29,677 nucleotides of DNA from Bacteroidales bacterium UBA4284 (GTDB taxonomy: Bacteria; Bacteroidota; Bacteroidia; Bacteroidales; UBA932), in contig DGVM01000044.1 in NCBI GenBank assembly GCA_002395925.1, positions 1-29,677 of the forward strand, in the 5' to 3' direction. The translations under genes and the position numbers were made by a program. The notes beneath the pieces were generated by a model that did not search any database, was not told the origin of the DNA, and was given only the letters and a program-made list of their open reading frames with translations. Every line of letters begins with the position of its first letter. Position 1 is the stretch's first letter. Of this stretch, positions 7,348-14,571 are shown in pieces.

Positions 7348-7380
7348 TAAAAAAGCAGCCCTCTTGAAAAGGGGGCTGCT
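7348..7380 (-). terminator. Intrinsic terminator of the exbB-exbD operon
   Basis: On the minus strand, 20 nt after the last exbD stop: arm AGCAGCCC (7380-7373), a short inner stem CTT/AAG with loop TTC, arm GGGCTGCT (7361-7354), then six T (7354-7349). A classical Rho-independent terminator, well placed between exbD and asnS. Confidence 0.85.
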
Positions 7381-7400
7381 CGTATCTACTTGTGGGCTGT

Positions 7401-7871
7401 TTATTTACCGCCCTTGCGTGCGGAGTACATTATCTTGAGCGCAGAGCAACGTCTGAGCTCTTGTTTGACATCGGTGATGATACCCATTCGGACATCCTGG
7501 TCGGCGCGGATGCTGACGGTCATGAACTGACGGTCGGCCTCGCTCTTGGACTCACGCTCGGCAGCCACGAAGTCGCGGATGTCGTCGGTGGTCTTGAAGG
7601 AGTCGTTGAGCTGGATACGGGCCTCTGTTCCGTACATAGCCTGCAGAGACTTGATAGGCGTACCGATATTGATGTAGGAGTTAAGATCCTTGCGCTCGAG
7701 CTTTACTACCTCGGATGCCTCGGGAATCTTGACTACGACTTTGTTCTCGGTTTCGCGCATCTGCGTGGTAACCATGAAGAAGAACAGGAGCATGAAAACG
7801 ATATCGGAAAGGGAGCTGCTGGTCATTGCCGGCACCTCTTTCTTGTTGTTGCTTCCACCAAATTTTGACAT
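7401..7871 (-). CDS. exbD: ExbD/TolR family biopolymer transport protein (second copy)
   Basis: A 156-residue inner-membrane protein of the proton-driven ExbB/ExbD motor. After a short polar N-terminus (KKEVPAMTSSSLSDIVFMLL) comes one membrane helix at about residues 22-38, with the conserved Asp23 in SLSDIVF, the proton-relay residue of the family. The rest is a periplasmic domain (VVVKIPEAS..., VSIRADQDVRMGIITDVKQELR) typical of ExbD/TolR. Two ExbD paralogues in tandem after ExbB is a common Bacteroidota arrangement. Unusually here, it is preceded by a perfect AGGAGG eight bases before the ATG. A strong terminator follows the stop. Confidence 0.92.
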   Translation of the reverse strand: MSKFGGSNNKKEVPAMTSSSLSDIVFMLLFFFMVTTQMRETENKVVVKIPEASEVVKLERKDLNSYINIGTPIKSLQAMYGTEARIQLNDSFKTTDDIRDFVAAERESKSEADRQFMTVSIRADQDVRMGIITDVKQELRRCSALKIMYSARKGGK

Positions 7872-7879
7872 AATTCTTT

Positions 7880-7885
7880 CCTCCT
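7880..7885 (-). promoter_or_regulatory. Canonical Shine-Dalgarno AGGAGG before the second exbD
   Basis: AGGAGG on the minus strand (7885-7880), 8 nt before the ATG at 7871-7869, in the 18-nt gap between the two exbD genes. Notable because Bacteroidota genes normally lack such sites, and I saw no comparable one at other starts in this window. Confidence 0.75.
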
Positions 7886-7889
7886 GTAA

Positions 7890-8471
7890 TTATCTTCTGC
7901 GGCCTACATCCTTAGGCTCGGCCTCGGAAATATTCTGGGGTATAGCCTTCTTGACTATACTCTGCGTATCCTCGTCGAGCATAATGAACACCTTGCCGTA
8001 CTGACGGCGGGAGAAGTCGTCGCGGAGTTCGTTGACGGCCTTCACGAGTTCATTCTGTACTGCGATGTATGCCTGGTAACTTGTACCACGGTCATTCTGA
8101 AGTGAGATAACGCCCTTGGATACAGGGTATTCTCCTAGACCCTCGATGTTCTGAATCTCCTTTTCGGGGAGATTGGGATCATTTGCGGGGTTGCTCAGAA
8201 ATTCTTTGATCTTGTCTTTGAGCTGGCTGATGTCGATGGGCTCGCTACCGGCAAGGATTCTATCGGCCGAATTGATCTTCACCTGGATGATGTTGCGGCG
8301 ATTGACCTTCTGGTCCTCCACTTTCTGATTCTTGTCGGGCATGGGGGGCAGACGTCTGCTAAGACCGGTCTGGCTGCCCATGGTCGTGGTCATCAGGAAG
8401 TAGCACAACAGCAGGAACGCGATATCCGCGGTCGAGCTGGTGTTCATTGCTGGTACTTTCTTCTTGCCCAT
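7890..8471 (-). CDS. exbD: ExbD/TolR family biopolymer transport protein (first copy)
   Basis: A 193-residue ExbD paralogue. The N-terminus KKKVPAMNTSSTADIAFLLL places the conserved membrane Asp (residue 16) at the start of a single membrane helix (about 15-33). The periplasmic part is longer than in the second copy and includes RNIIQVKINSADRILAG, and a variable segment with a Pro/Asn-rich stretch (NPANDPNLPEKE) before a C-terminal KVFIMLDEDTQS strand. The two copies are divergent and probably form a mixed complex with ExbB. It starts 2 bp after the preceding membrane-protein gene, consistent with one operon. Confidence 0.9.
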   Translation of the reverse strand: MGKKKVPAMNTSSTADIAFLLLCYFLMTTTMGSQTGLSRRLPPMPDKNQKVEDQKVNRRNIIQVKINSADRILAGSEPIDISQLKDKIKEFLSNPANDPNLPEKEIQNIEGLGEYPVSKGVISLQNDRGTSYQAYIAVQNELVKAVNELRDDFSRRQYGKVFIMLDEDTQSIVKKAIPQNISEAEPKDVGRRR

Positions 8472-8473
8472 GA

Positions 8474-8902
8474 TTATTTCTTGCTAGCTATGGCCATACG
8501 GACCTCGCCGACTATGATTGCCACGATGGCTGCAGCGCCGACGATGTAGGTAAGGTTGAGGACGGTGTCTGTGAGTTTGAGTGTACCTGCGGATACAGGT
8601 GCGCCTGTGTAACCCAGTGCGGGTTCACCCTTCGCGAGAAGGTAGGCGATAAGGCAAAGCACTGCCACTCCGACCAGAATAATCCCGATTTTCACGAGAC
8701 TCTTCGGGTTGTTCTTGGCTCCGACGAGCAGGCCGACGATGATGACGCAGAACAGCGCCAGGCCGACCATGCCGTAGGTCCAATAGAGCAGAGTATCGAC
8801 GGTGTTGCCTCCGAAGTTCTGGGAGAAGCCCCAGATGAGGAGAGCCACACTGAGGATAATCAGCGCTACCATGCCCCATTTGAATATTTTATTGAGTTTC
8901 AT
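8474..8902 (-). CDS. Four-helix membrane protein of the exbB-exbD operon, function unknown
   Basis: A 142-residue, very hydrophobic protein with four predicted membrane helices (about 11-28, 40-62, 70-90 and 112-136) and short polar loops. No catalytic motif is visible. Genes of this size and topology recur between exbB and exbD in Bacteroidota, so a structural or regulatory role in the motor complex is a reasonable inference, not a demonstrated one. The gene is 22 bp downstream of exbB and 2 bp upstream of the first exbD on the same strand, so it is co-transcribed with both. Confidence 0.8.
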   Translation of the reverse strand: MKLNKIFKWGMVALIILSVALLIWGFSQNFGGNTVDTLLYWTYGMVGLALFCVIIVGLLVGAKNNPKSLVKIGIILVGVAVLCLIAYLLAKGEPALGYTGAPVSAGTLKLTDTVLNLTYIVGAAAIVAIIVGEVRMAIASKK

Positions 8903-8924
8903 AATTTCGAGAGTGGCGATAAAA

Positions 8925-9719
8925 TTACTTTGCGTTGTGCTTGGTGAGAAGGTCGATCAGGCAGATGGAAGAATCTTCCATATCGATGGTGAGGCTGTCG
9001 ATCTTGGCGAGGATGTAGTTGTAGAACACCTGGAGGATCATGGCGACGATGAGACCGCCGACGGTGGTGATAAGAGCAACCTTCATACCTCCTGCAACAA
9101 CGTTCGGGGAGATGTCACCGGCTGCCTGGATGGCGTCGAATGCGTTGATCATACCGATAACGGTACCGAGGAATCCGAGGGACGGTGCAATGGCGATGAA
9201 CAGGGAAATCCAGCTCAGGCCGTTCTCCATTTCGCTCATCTGTACGGAGCCGTAGGATACGACGGTCTTCTCGACTACATCGACACCCTGGTCGTAGCGG
9301 AGCAGACCCTGGTAGAAGATGGAGGCGACAGGACCGCGGGTTTCGCGGCAGACGTCTTTTGCTGCTTCTACACCGCCTTCTGCGAGTGCCTTCTCTACTT
9401 TCTCAAGGAGCTTCTTGGTGTTGGTCTTTGAGAAGGTGAGGTAAAGGATACGCTCGATGGAGAGGGCAAGGCCTATGATAAGGCAGATGATGATGAGGGA
9501 CATGAAGCCTGCACCACCCTCGATGAACTTGGTCTTGAGAGCCTGGTGGAGGGGGACTTCCTCGCCTGTTCCGGAGAGCAGGTCAGCTGCGGACATCTCT
9601 GCGGGTGCGGAGGCAACTTGCTCATCTGCAGGAGCTCCCTGAGCGTCCTGTGCGGATGCGGTGTTTGCAGTGAAGGCCATTACGCCTGCAACTGCGAGAA
9701 ACATGAAAAACTTTTTCAT
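8925..9719 (-). CDS. exbB: MotA/TolQ/ExbB proton channel family protein
   Basis: A 264-residue inner-membrane channel subunit that, with ExbD, harvests proton motive force for TonB-type outer-membrane transport or Tol-type envelope maintenance. It starts with a signal-like segment (1-23, ending ASAQDA), then a linker rich in Ala and Glu. Three further membrane helices lie at about 70-95, 168-192 and 210-237, the last two containing APSLGFLGTVIGMINAF and GGMKVALITTVGGLIVAMIL, the channel-lining signature of the family. First gene of a four-gene operon with a membrane protein and two ExbD. The cleavable-looking N-terminus is a common trait of Bacteroidota ExbB proteins. Confidence 0.94.
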   Translation of the reverse strand: MKKFFMFLAVAGVMAFTANTASAQDAQGAPADEQVASAPAEMSAADLLSGTGEEVPLHQALKTKFIEGGAGFMSLIIICLIIGLALSIERILYLTFSKTNTKKLLEKVEKALAEGGVEAAKDVCRETRGPVASIFYQGLLRYDQGVDVVEKTVVSYGSVQMSEMENGLSWISLFIAIAPSLGFLGTVIGMINAFDAIQAAGDISPNVVAGGMKVALITTVGGLIVAMILQVFYNYILAKIDSLTIDMEDSSICLIDLLTKHNAK

Positions 9720-9748
9720 AAACGTTAGATGATGTATTAGTTAAAATT

Positions 9749-9780
9749 AATTTCTAGCGAAATCGGTGCAATTTAGCAAA
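9749..9780 (-). promoter_or_regulatory. Weak candidate promoter of the exbB operon
   Basis: In the AT-rich 81-bp gap between ansA and exbB, minus strand: TTTG (9780-9777), 20 nt, then TAGAAATT (9756-9749). Spacing is right but the -7 box matches TAnnTTTG only in part. The operon needs a promoter here or depends on read-through from ansA. Confidence 0.35.
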
Positions 9781-9800
9781 ATTTTTTCATTAGTCAATAC

Positions 9801-10823
9801 CTATTTTGATATTTCGCCCCGCAGGTTCTTTACAAGGAGAGACTTAACCTCTTCATTATCATCGCTGTTGCCCATAAGGAAGAAAAGCTTCCCCAAGGCT
9901 CCCTCGAGGGTTATGTCGCTGCCGGACAGTACTCCGGCCCTGGACAGGGCACGTCCGGTTGCGTACAGGTCCATGTTCACGGTACCGCGAAGGCACTGGG
10001 TTACGTTCAGCAGTATCTTCCCGCTGGCGCAGGCCTGCCGCACGATGTCCAGGAACCAGTCCCTCGACGGGGCGTTGCCGCAGCCGAAAGTCTCCAGTAT
10101 CACGGCCCTGGTCGCACTGCCGAGCAGGATGTCGCTGACCACCTGCTCTGTGATTCCCGGGTGCACCTTGAGTATGGATACCCTGGTGTCGAGCGCAGTA
10201 GAGATGGCGAATCCTCCCTCCCGCGGGCGGCGTATCAGGTTCCTGTTGTAGCGTATGTCTATGCCGGCCTCGGCAAGCGCAGGCATCTTGGGGGAGCGGA
10301 AGGCGTCGAAGCCGTCGGCATCTACCTTGGTACTGCGGTTCCCCCTGAGCAGCAGGGAGTTGAAGTAGATGCAGACCTCGGGCACGGTGGCGCTGCTGTC
10401 GCTTTCGCGCGAGCCGGCGATTTCGATAGCCGATACCAGGTTCTCGCGTCCGTCGGTGCGGAGCCTGCCCACCGGCAGCTGGCTTCCGGTGAAGATTACC
10501 GGCTTTCCGAGGTTCTCCAGCATGTAGCTGAGTGTGGATGCGCTGTAGGCCATGGTGTCGGTCCCGTGAAGCACCACGAAACCGTCGTAGCTGTCGTAGT
10601 TGTCTTTGATGATGCCGGCAAGCTTCTGCCACATTCCGGGCTCGATGTCTGAGGAGTCGATGAGCGGGTCGAAGGTTACGGAGTCGAAGCTCGAACCGAA
10701 CTTGCGCAGTTCCGGAACCTCGTCCAGCAGGCTGCCGAAGTCGAAGGGACGGAGCGTCTGGTCCACCGGATCCTCTTTCATTCCGATGGTGCCTCCGGTG
10801 TAGATTAGCAGTACGTTACTCAT
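9801..10823 (-). CDS. ansA: Type I (cytoplasmic) L-asparaginase
   Basis: A 340-residue asparaginase/glutaminase-family enzyme hydrolysing asparagine to aspartate and ammonia. The two catalytic threonine motifs are present: YTGGTIG with Thr12 and LHGTDTMAYSAS with Thr88-Asp89. No signal peptide is seen, which fits the cytoplasmic type I enzyme. The frame stays open far upstream to 11159, but that extension lies inside tatD and is Arg/His-rich shadow sequence; the ATG at 10823 overlaps the tatD stop by 4 bp (ATGA) and begins the conserved MSNVLLIYTGGTIG. It is the last gene of the dprA-tatD-ansA run. Confidence 0.95.
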   Translation of the reverse strand: MSNVLLIYTGGTIGMKEDPVDQTLRPFDFGSLLDEVPELRKFGSSFDSVTFDPLIDSSDIEPGMWQKLAGIIKDNYDSYDGFVVLHGTDTMAYSASTLSYMLENLGKPVIFTGSQLPVGRLRTDGRENLVSAIEIAGSRESDSSATVPEVCIYFNSLLLRGNRSTKVDADGFDAFRSPKMPALAEAGIDIRYNRNLIRRPREGGFAISTALDTRVSILKVHPGITEQVVSDILLGSATRAVILETFGCGNAPSRDWFLDIVRQACASGKILLNVTQCLRGTVNMDLYATGRALSRAGVLSGSDITLEGALGKLFFLMGNSDDNEEVKSLLVKNLRGEISK

Positions 10824-11602
10824 ATTGCGAACAGTTTGCGTGCGTTTTCGGTGGTCGCGGCGGCTACTTGCAGCGTGCTGAGCCCCTTTGCCCGGGCGAT
10901 CCAGCCGGCTACAAGCGGGATGTTGGCGCTTTCGTTGCGAGTGCCCCTGAGCGGGACGGGAGCGAGGTACGGGGCGTCCGTCTCGAGCAGGATGCGCTCC
11001 AGCGGGATGCGTGCGATGTCGCTTCCGATGCGTGCATTCTTGAATGTGACGACTCCTCCTATCCCTACGTACCACTCGCCGTACCGCTGCATGCGTTCGA
11101 AGACTTCCGCGCTGGCGCTGAATGCATGAAGGTTGCCCCTCAGGTGCATGCCGCGGCACTTTTCCATGATCTCGAACCAGTCTTCGGTGGCGTCGCGGAG
11201 GTGTATGTTGACGGGCAGGTCCCAGTCGCGGGCCAGTTCGAACTGGGCGAGCAGGGCCTCCTTCTGAAGCTCTGCGGTATCAGCTCCGTAGTGATAATCG
11301 AGCCCGATTTCCCCTATCGCCACCGGGCCTCTGGAACGCCAGGACGACAGAGCTGCAACTTCGTCGCGCCAGTCCTGCCCGACGTAGCCGGGATACAGGC
11401 CCAGCATGGGAAACAGAACCCCGGGATACCTGTCGCACAGGGCGTACATCGCGTCGCGCTCGACCCTGCCGGTGTCGGCCTGGATCATCTTGCTCACGCC
11501 GGCGGCGAGGGCCCTTGCCACTACGGCGTCCTCTTCTGAGGCGAAAGCGCTGTCGCTGATGTGCGTATGCGTGTCGATGAATTCTGCGTGTCCTGTGTCC
11601 AT
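10820..11602 (-). CDS. tatD: TatD family metal-dependent hydrolase (DNase)
   Basis: A 260-residue TIM-barrel metallohydrolase of the TatD family, whose members act as 3'-5' DNases. Metal-site motifs appear in order: FIDTHTH near residues 8-14, GEIGLDYHY, the NIHLRDA strand, HAFS, and LLETDAPYLAP with the conserved Asp. The ATG at 11602 gives MDTGHAEFIDTHTH, the usual start; the longer open frame to 11728 overlaps dprA and has no family resemblance. It lies 10 bp after dprA and overlaps ansA by 4 bp. A -7 promoter box sits five bases before the ATG. Confidence 0.93.
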   Translation of the reverse strand: MDTGHAEFIDTHTHISDSAFASEEDAVVARALAAGVSKMIQADTGRVERDAMYALCDRYPGVLFPMLGLYPGYVGQDWRDEVAALSSWRSRGPVAIGEIGLDYHYGADTAELQKEALLAQFELARDWDLPVNIHLRDATEDWFEIMEKCRGMHLRGNLHAFSASAEVFERMQRYGEWYVGIGGVVTFKNARIGSDIARIPLERILLETDAPYLAPVPLRGTRNESANIPLVAGWIARAKGLSTLQVAAATTENARKLFAI

Positions 11603-11607
11603 GGATA

Positions 11608-11615
11608 CAAAATTA
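11608..11615 (-). promoter_or_regulatory. -7 promoter box just before tatD
   Basis: Minus-strand TAATTTTG, matching TAnnTTTG, overlaps the dprA stop codon and ends 5 nt before the tatD ATG. A transcript from it would be nearly leaderless. No good -33 TTTG is present at the proper distance, so it may be fortuitous. Confidence 0.4.
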
Positions 11616-12779
11616 GCATTTTTTGTCTGCAATCGTACACCTTTGCAGCAAATCTGTAACGATATATCCGTCACTTTCCAGCAGGCAGACAGCAGCAGAC
11701 ACGCTGCCGTAGTCCATTCCGAGCTCATGGCAGATTTCTTCCGGCGTGATGCCGCGGCGGCTGCGTATCAGAAGGGCGACCCGCATAAGTTCGCCGGCGG
11801 TCTGCTCTCCGGCGGCGGAGTAACTTGCCCGCAGGCTTTCCTCCAGCCCGGGGCCGCGCCTGAAGGAAACGCTGCCAAGGCCCAGCTGCCCGGGAATCTG
11901 GGACGGGTCTGCGAGAGGCTCGGCTATCTTTTCCATTATAAGGCGGTTGCATCCTGCGGAACGAAGGTCGTCGATACGTCCCGGAAGGGCGAAAACCTCG
12001 CGTCCGTAGCTGGAGGCAAGGCGGGCCGTCATGGTCCCGCCTCCCTTCGCCTTGGATTCCGTGAGGATGGTGACCCGGGACAGCCCGGCGATGATGCGGT
12101 TGCGCCGCAGGAAGTTGAACGCCACGGGTCCGGTTCCGGGAGGGAAGTCGGTAATGAGCGCGCAGCCCCGGGTCCCTGCGATGCGTTCCGCTATGGCGGC
12201 GTGCCTTCTGGGATAAATGGAATCGATTCCTACCGGAATGACCGCAATCGTAGGCAGGCCGGCCTCGAGGGCGGCTGCGTGGGCGGTGACGTCAACCCCG
12301 ATGGCGAGGCCGCTGACTATAGCGGGCCGTCTTTCGCTGCGGCCCATAGCGGCCACGAGGCGTGACGTCCAGTCGCGCCCGTAGGGAGAAATGTCGCGTG
12401 TGCCCACCACTGAGACGAAATCGCTCCTGCCGAAAACCTCCTGCGGAGGGCTGGAGCCGCGAAAATACAGTCCGGCTGGGGCGTCGGGGCAGTCCGAAAG
12501 CAGGGGAGGATAGCCTGCGGAGCCGAAGGGAATGAAGTCGCAGCCCGCCGCATGCAGCGTCTCCAGCTCGGCTGCGGCATCCTGCAGCGTCGCCTGGCAT
12601 ATCAGCGGTCTGAATTGGTTGAAAGGGCCCATGGCCTCGTCGAGGGCCTGCCCGTCCTGGGAGAAGACCGCTCCGGGGGAGCCGAAGCGGCAAACAAGCG
12701 CCCTGGCATAAGCCGGCTTGTAACCGAAGATACGGTTCAAGGCAAGGGCGCAAACAATTTGATAATCTGTCCGGTCCAT
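11613..12779 (-). CDS. dprA: DNA-processing protein DprA
   Basis: A 388-residue single-strand DNA-binding protein that loads RecA on incoming DNA during transformation. An N-terminal SAM-like helical region (1-110) precedes the Rossmann-like DprA fold: SVVGTRDISPYG (123-134), SGLAIGVDVTAH (156-167), NFLRRNRIIAGLS (222-234) and ESKAKGGGTMTARLA (241-255) with EVFALPG. A C-terminal winged-helix (DML1-like) part occupies about 325-375 (GITPEEICHELGMDYGSVSA). It is first in the dprA-tatD-ansA run and has a -7 box 22 nt upstream. Presence of dprA alone does not prove natural competence; many Bacteroidota keep it. Confidence 0.95.
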   Translation of the reverse strand: MDRTDYQIVCALALNRIFGYKPAYARALVCRFGSPGAVFSQDGQALDEAMGPFNQFRPLICQATLQDAAAELETLHAAGCDFIPFGSAGYPPLLSDCPDAPAGLYFRGSSPPQEVFGRSDFVSVVGTRDISPYGRDWTSRLVAAMGRSERRPAIVSGLAIGVDVTAHAAALEAGLPTIAVIPVGIDSIYPRRHAAIAERIAGTRGCALITDFPPGTGPVAFNFLRRNRIIAGLSRVTILTESKAKGGGTMTARLASSYGREVFALPGRIDDLRSAGCNRLIMEKIAEPLADPSQIPGQLGLGSVSFRRGPGLEESLRASYSAAGEQTAGELMRVALLIRSRRGITPEEICHELGMDYGSVSAAVCLLESDGYIVTDLLQRCTIADKKC

Positions 12780-12801
12780 TGAAGTCTTTCATTAGTCCGG
12801 A

Positions 12802-12809
12802 CAAATATA
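12802..12809 (-). promoter_or_regulatory. -7 promoter box of dprA
   Basis: TATATTTG on the minus strand, a full match to TAnnTTTG, ending 22 nt before the dprA ATG. The -33 region falls in the end of queA and shows no clear TTTG. Confidence 0.55.
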
Positions 12810-12811
12810 CT

Positions 12812-12842
12812 AAAAAAATCAGCTTCTCAGATAATCAGAAGT
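12812..12842 (-). terminator. Possible weak terminator after queA
   Basis: Minus strand: arms CTTCT and AGAAG with a 9-nt loop, spanning the last codons of queA, followed by CTGA and a run of seven T (12818-12812). The stem is only 5 bp, so termination would be inefficient. Confidence 0.4.
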
Positions 12843-13876
12843 GCGTCTCCGTAGGGACCGAAGCGGTAATCCTGTTCCAGAGCGGTGCGATAGGCGTTCA
12901 TGACCTTGTCGTAGCCGCCGAAAGCCGCCTCCATCATGAGCATGGTGGAGCAGGGCAGGTGGAAGTTGGATACGAATGAATCGGCGATGCTGAAATCGTA
13001 CGGCGGGAAGATGAACTTGTTGGTCCAGGTATCGTTTGCACGTATTTCGGCGTTCGTGGTCACATAGGTTTCCAGCGCGCGTATGACGGTCACGCCTACG
13101 GCGCAGATCTTGCCGCCGGCATGCTTGGTGGCGTTGATTTCGCTTGCCGCCTGCTCGCTGATTATCATGTGCTCGCTGTCCACCTTGTGCTTGGAAAGGT
13201 CTTCCACATCGACGCTGCGGAAATGGCCGATACCCATGTGGATGGTGATGAATGTCTTCTCTATGTCGTTAAGAATCATCCTGTTCATGAGTTCGCGGGA
13301 GAAGTGCAGTCCGGCGGCGGGAGCCGAAACCGCACCTTCCTTGGATGCGAAGATGGTCTGGAAATTCTCTGCGTCCTCAGGGCTCACGTCTTCCTTGACC
13401 CATTCGGGAACGGGAGTGCGGCCGAGTGCGAAAAGGGATTCCTTGAACTCCTCGTAGGGTCCGTCGTACAGGAAACGCAGGGTGCGGCCGCGCGAAGTGG
13501 TGTTGTCGATTACCTCGGCCACCATGCTTTCGTCTTCGCCGAAATACAGCTTGTTGCCAATTCGTATCTTGCGGGCGGGCTCCACTATGACGTCCCACAG
13601 ACGCTGCTCGCGGTTGAGTTCGCGGAGCAGGAAGACCATGATGTCGGCGCCGGTCTTTTCCTTTTTGCCGAAGAGCTTGGCGGGGAAGACCTTGGTGTCG
13701 TTGAAGACGAAGCGGTCGCCCTTGTGGAAATAATCGAGTATATCTTTGAAGAGGCGGTGCTCAATCTCTCCGCTGTCCTTGTGCAGGACCATGAGTTTGC
13801 ATTCGTCGCGCCAGCGGGTAGGCTCCTTGGCTATCTTCTCCTGGGGGAGGTCAAAGTTGAATTGAGAAAGTTTCAT
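12827..13876 (-). CDS. queA: S-adenosylmethionine:tRNA ribosyltransferase-isomerase
   Basis: A 349-residue enzyme transferring the ribosyl moiety of SAM to preQ1-modified tRNA to form epoxyqueuosine. Family hallmarks are FNFDLPQEKIAKEPTRWRDE at the start, FVFNDTKVFPAKLFG, the central APAAGLHFSRELM, THMG-like IHMGIGHFRSVDVED, and the C-terminal FHLPCSTMLMMEAAFGG. Length is as usual. It lies 43 bp after the NUDIX gene on the same strand, probably in one transcript. The leader contains a repeated ATGAAACT/AGTTTCAT set that could fold over the start codon. Confidence 0.96.
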   Translation of the reverse strand: MKLSQFNFDLPQEKIAKEPTRWRDECKLMVLHKDSGEIEHRLFKDILDYFHKGDRFVFNDTKVFPAKLFGKKEKTGADIMVFLLRELNREQRLWDVIVEPARKIRIGNKLYFGEDESMVAEVIDNTTSRGRTLRFLYDGPYEEFKESLFALGRTPVPEWVKEDVSPEDAENFQTIFASKEGAVSAPAAGLHFSRELMNRMILNDIEKTFITIHMGIGHFRSVDVEDLSKHKVDSEHMIISEQAASEINATKHAGGKICAVGVTVIRALETYVTTNAEIRANDTWTNKFIFPPYDFSIADSFVSNFHLPCSTMLMMEAAFGGYDKVMNAYRTALEQDYRFGPYGDALLII

Positions 13877-13913
13877 ACATTATTATACGGTATGAAACTG
13901 TAAAAAGTTTCAT
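13869..13913 (-). promoter_or_regulatory. Possible two-state hairpin over the queA start codon
   Basis: On the queA mRNA strand three related 8-mers follow one another: ATGAAACT (13913-13906), AGTTTCAT (13899-13892) and ATGAAACT (13876-13869), the last one containing the queA start codon. The middle element is perfectly complementary to both others, so it can either form an upstream hairpin with a 6-nt loop or pair with the start codon (16-nt... 15-nt spacer). The two pairings exclude each other. Confidence 0.4.
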
Positions 13914-13919
13914 CAATTT

Positions 13920-14531
13920 TTAGACTTTTGCCTCCCGGAAGACTTCCTGAATCGAAGGATAGGTGTTGGTGAGGTAGGGAGGAAGACTGGATTTGGCGAC
14001 CCAGGCGGCCTTGCTGATGTCTTCTTCCCGCTGAGGGGTAAGATCGACCGGGTCGGTGTAAAGCATGTCGTACCACCACGTGTGCTTGAGGTGCCAGACC
14101 CCTCCCCGCAGGTAGCAGTGGTCGGTCACGCAGATAAGCTCACGCAGTTCCAGCGCCTCCACTCCGGTCTCTTCCCGGACTTCCCTCAGAGCGGTTACAC
14201 TGATGTCTTCTCCGGCTTCCTGATGGCCCTTGGGCAGGTCCCACAGGCCGTTTCGGCTTATGAGGAGGTAGTCTCCGCGGCGGTTGGAGACCAGCCCGCC
14301 TGCGGCGTTGACCTCGCGGAATTCGGCGCAGAGGTCTTTGTATGCCTTGTCCGTGTCTTCCGTGGGGATGTATATGCGGCTGAGGGATTCGGAAGCCTTG
14401 AACATATTGACCAGGGTGTGCAGGTCGAGCCGCTCACCGCTGTGGAATTCTATGGAGTTCGGGTCTGCGAGCGCCTGGTCGCCCATGGGGCAGATTATTA
14501 TGCAGCGTTTTTCAAAATAAATTTTGTGCAT
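13920..14531 (-). CDS. NUDIX hydrolase
   Basis: A 203-residue protein with a NUDIX pyrophosphohydrolase domain. The NUDIX box fits the consensus without change at residues 102-124: Gly102, Glu108 and the REVREETGV end. It is preceded by NGLWDLPKGHQE and followed by HLKHTWWYDML, typical of the family. The N-terminal about 70 residues (beginning MHKIYFEKRCIIIC) are a Bacteroidota-type extension without a known motif. The substrate cannot be inferred. An alternative start at Met16 is possible, but the earlier ATG keeps a conserved-looking strand and is followed upstream by a -7 box at suitable distance. Divergent to the SRPBCC gene. Confidence 0.9.
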   Translation of the reverse strand: MHKIYFEKRCIIICPMGDQALADPNSIEFHSGERLDLHTLVNMFKASESLSRIYIPTEDTDKAYKDLCAEFREVNAAGGLVSNRRGDYLLISRNGLWDLPKGHQEAGEDISVTALREVREETGVEALELRELICVTDHCYLRGGVWHLKHTWWYDMLYTDPVDLTPQREEDISKAAWVAKSSLPPYLTNTYPSIQEVFREAKV

Positions 14532-14540
14532 AGATTTTTA

Positions 14541-14548
14541 TATCTTTG
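14541..14548 (+). promoter_or_regulatory. -7 promoter box of the SRPBCC-rsmF-TPR operon
   Basis: TATCTTTG, full match to TAnnTTTG, ending 23 nt before the ATG at 14572. A TTTG at 14523-14526 is present but only 14 nt upstream, too close for the usual 19-20 nt spacing. It abuts the opposing -7 box on the other strand. Confidence 0.55.
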
Positions 14549-14556
14549 CAAAAGTA
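14549..14556 (-). promoter_or_regulatory. -7 promoter box of the NUDIX-queA operon
   Basis: TACTTTTG on the minus strand, full match to TAnnTTTG, ending 17 nt before the NUDIX ATG. It begins at the base next to the plus-strand box, so the two promoters face each other and their early transcripts overlap. No clear -33 box. Confidence 0.5.
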
Positions 14557-14571
14557 TAAAAAAAACGCGAC

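Noticed and set aside
10824..11159. N-terminal extension of the asparaginase frame
   Set aside because: It is Arg/His/Pro-rich, lies wholly within tatD, and the ATG at 10823 begins the conserved asparaginase N-terminus with an ATGA overlap.
13892..13920. An intrinsic terminator between the NUDIX gene and queA
   Set aside because: The hairpin ATGAAACT/AGTTTCAT has no T-tract on the transcribed (minus) strand; T-rich sequence lies only on the other strand, where no gene ends.
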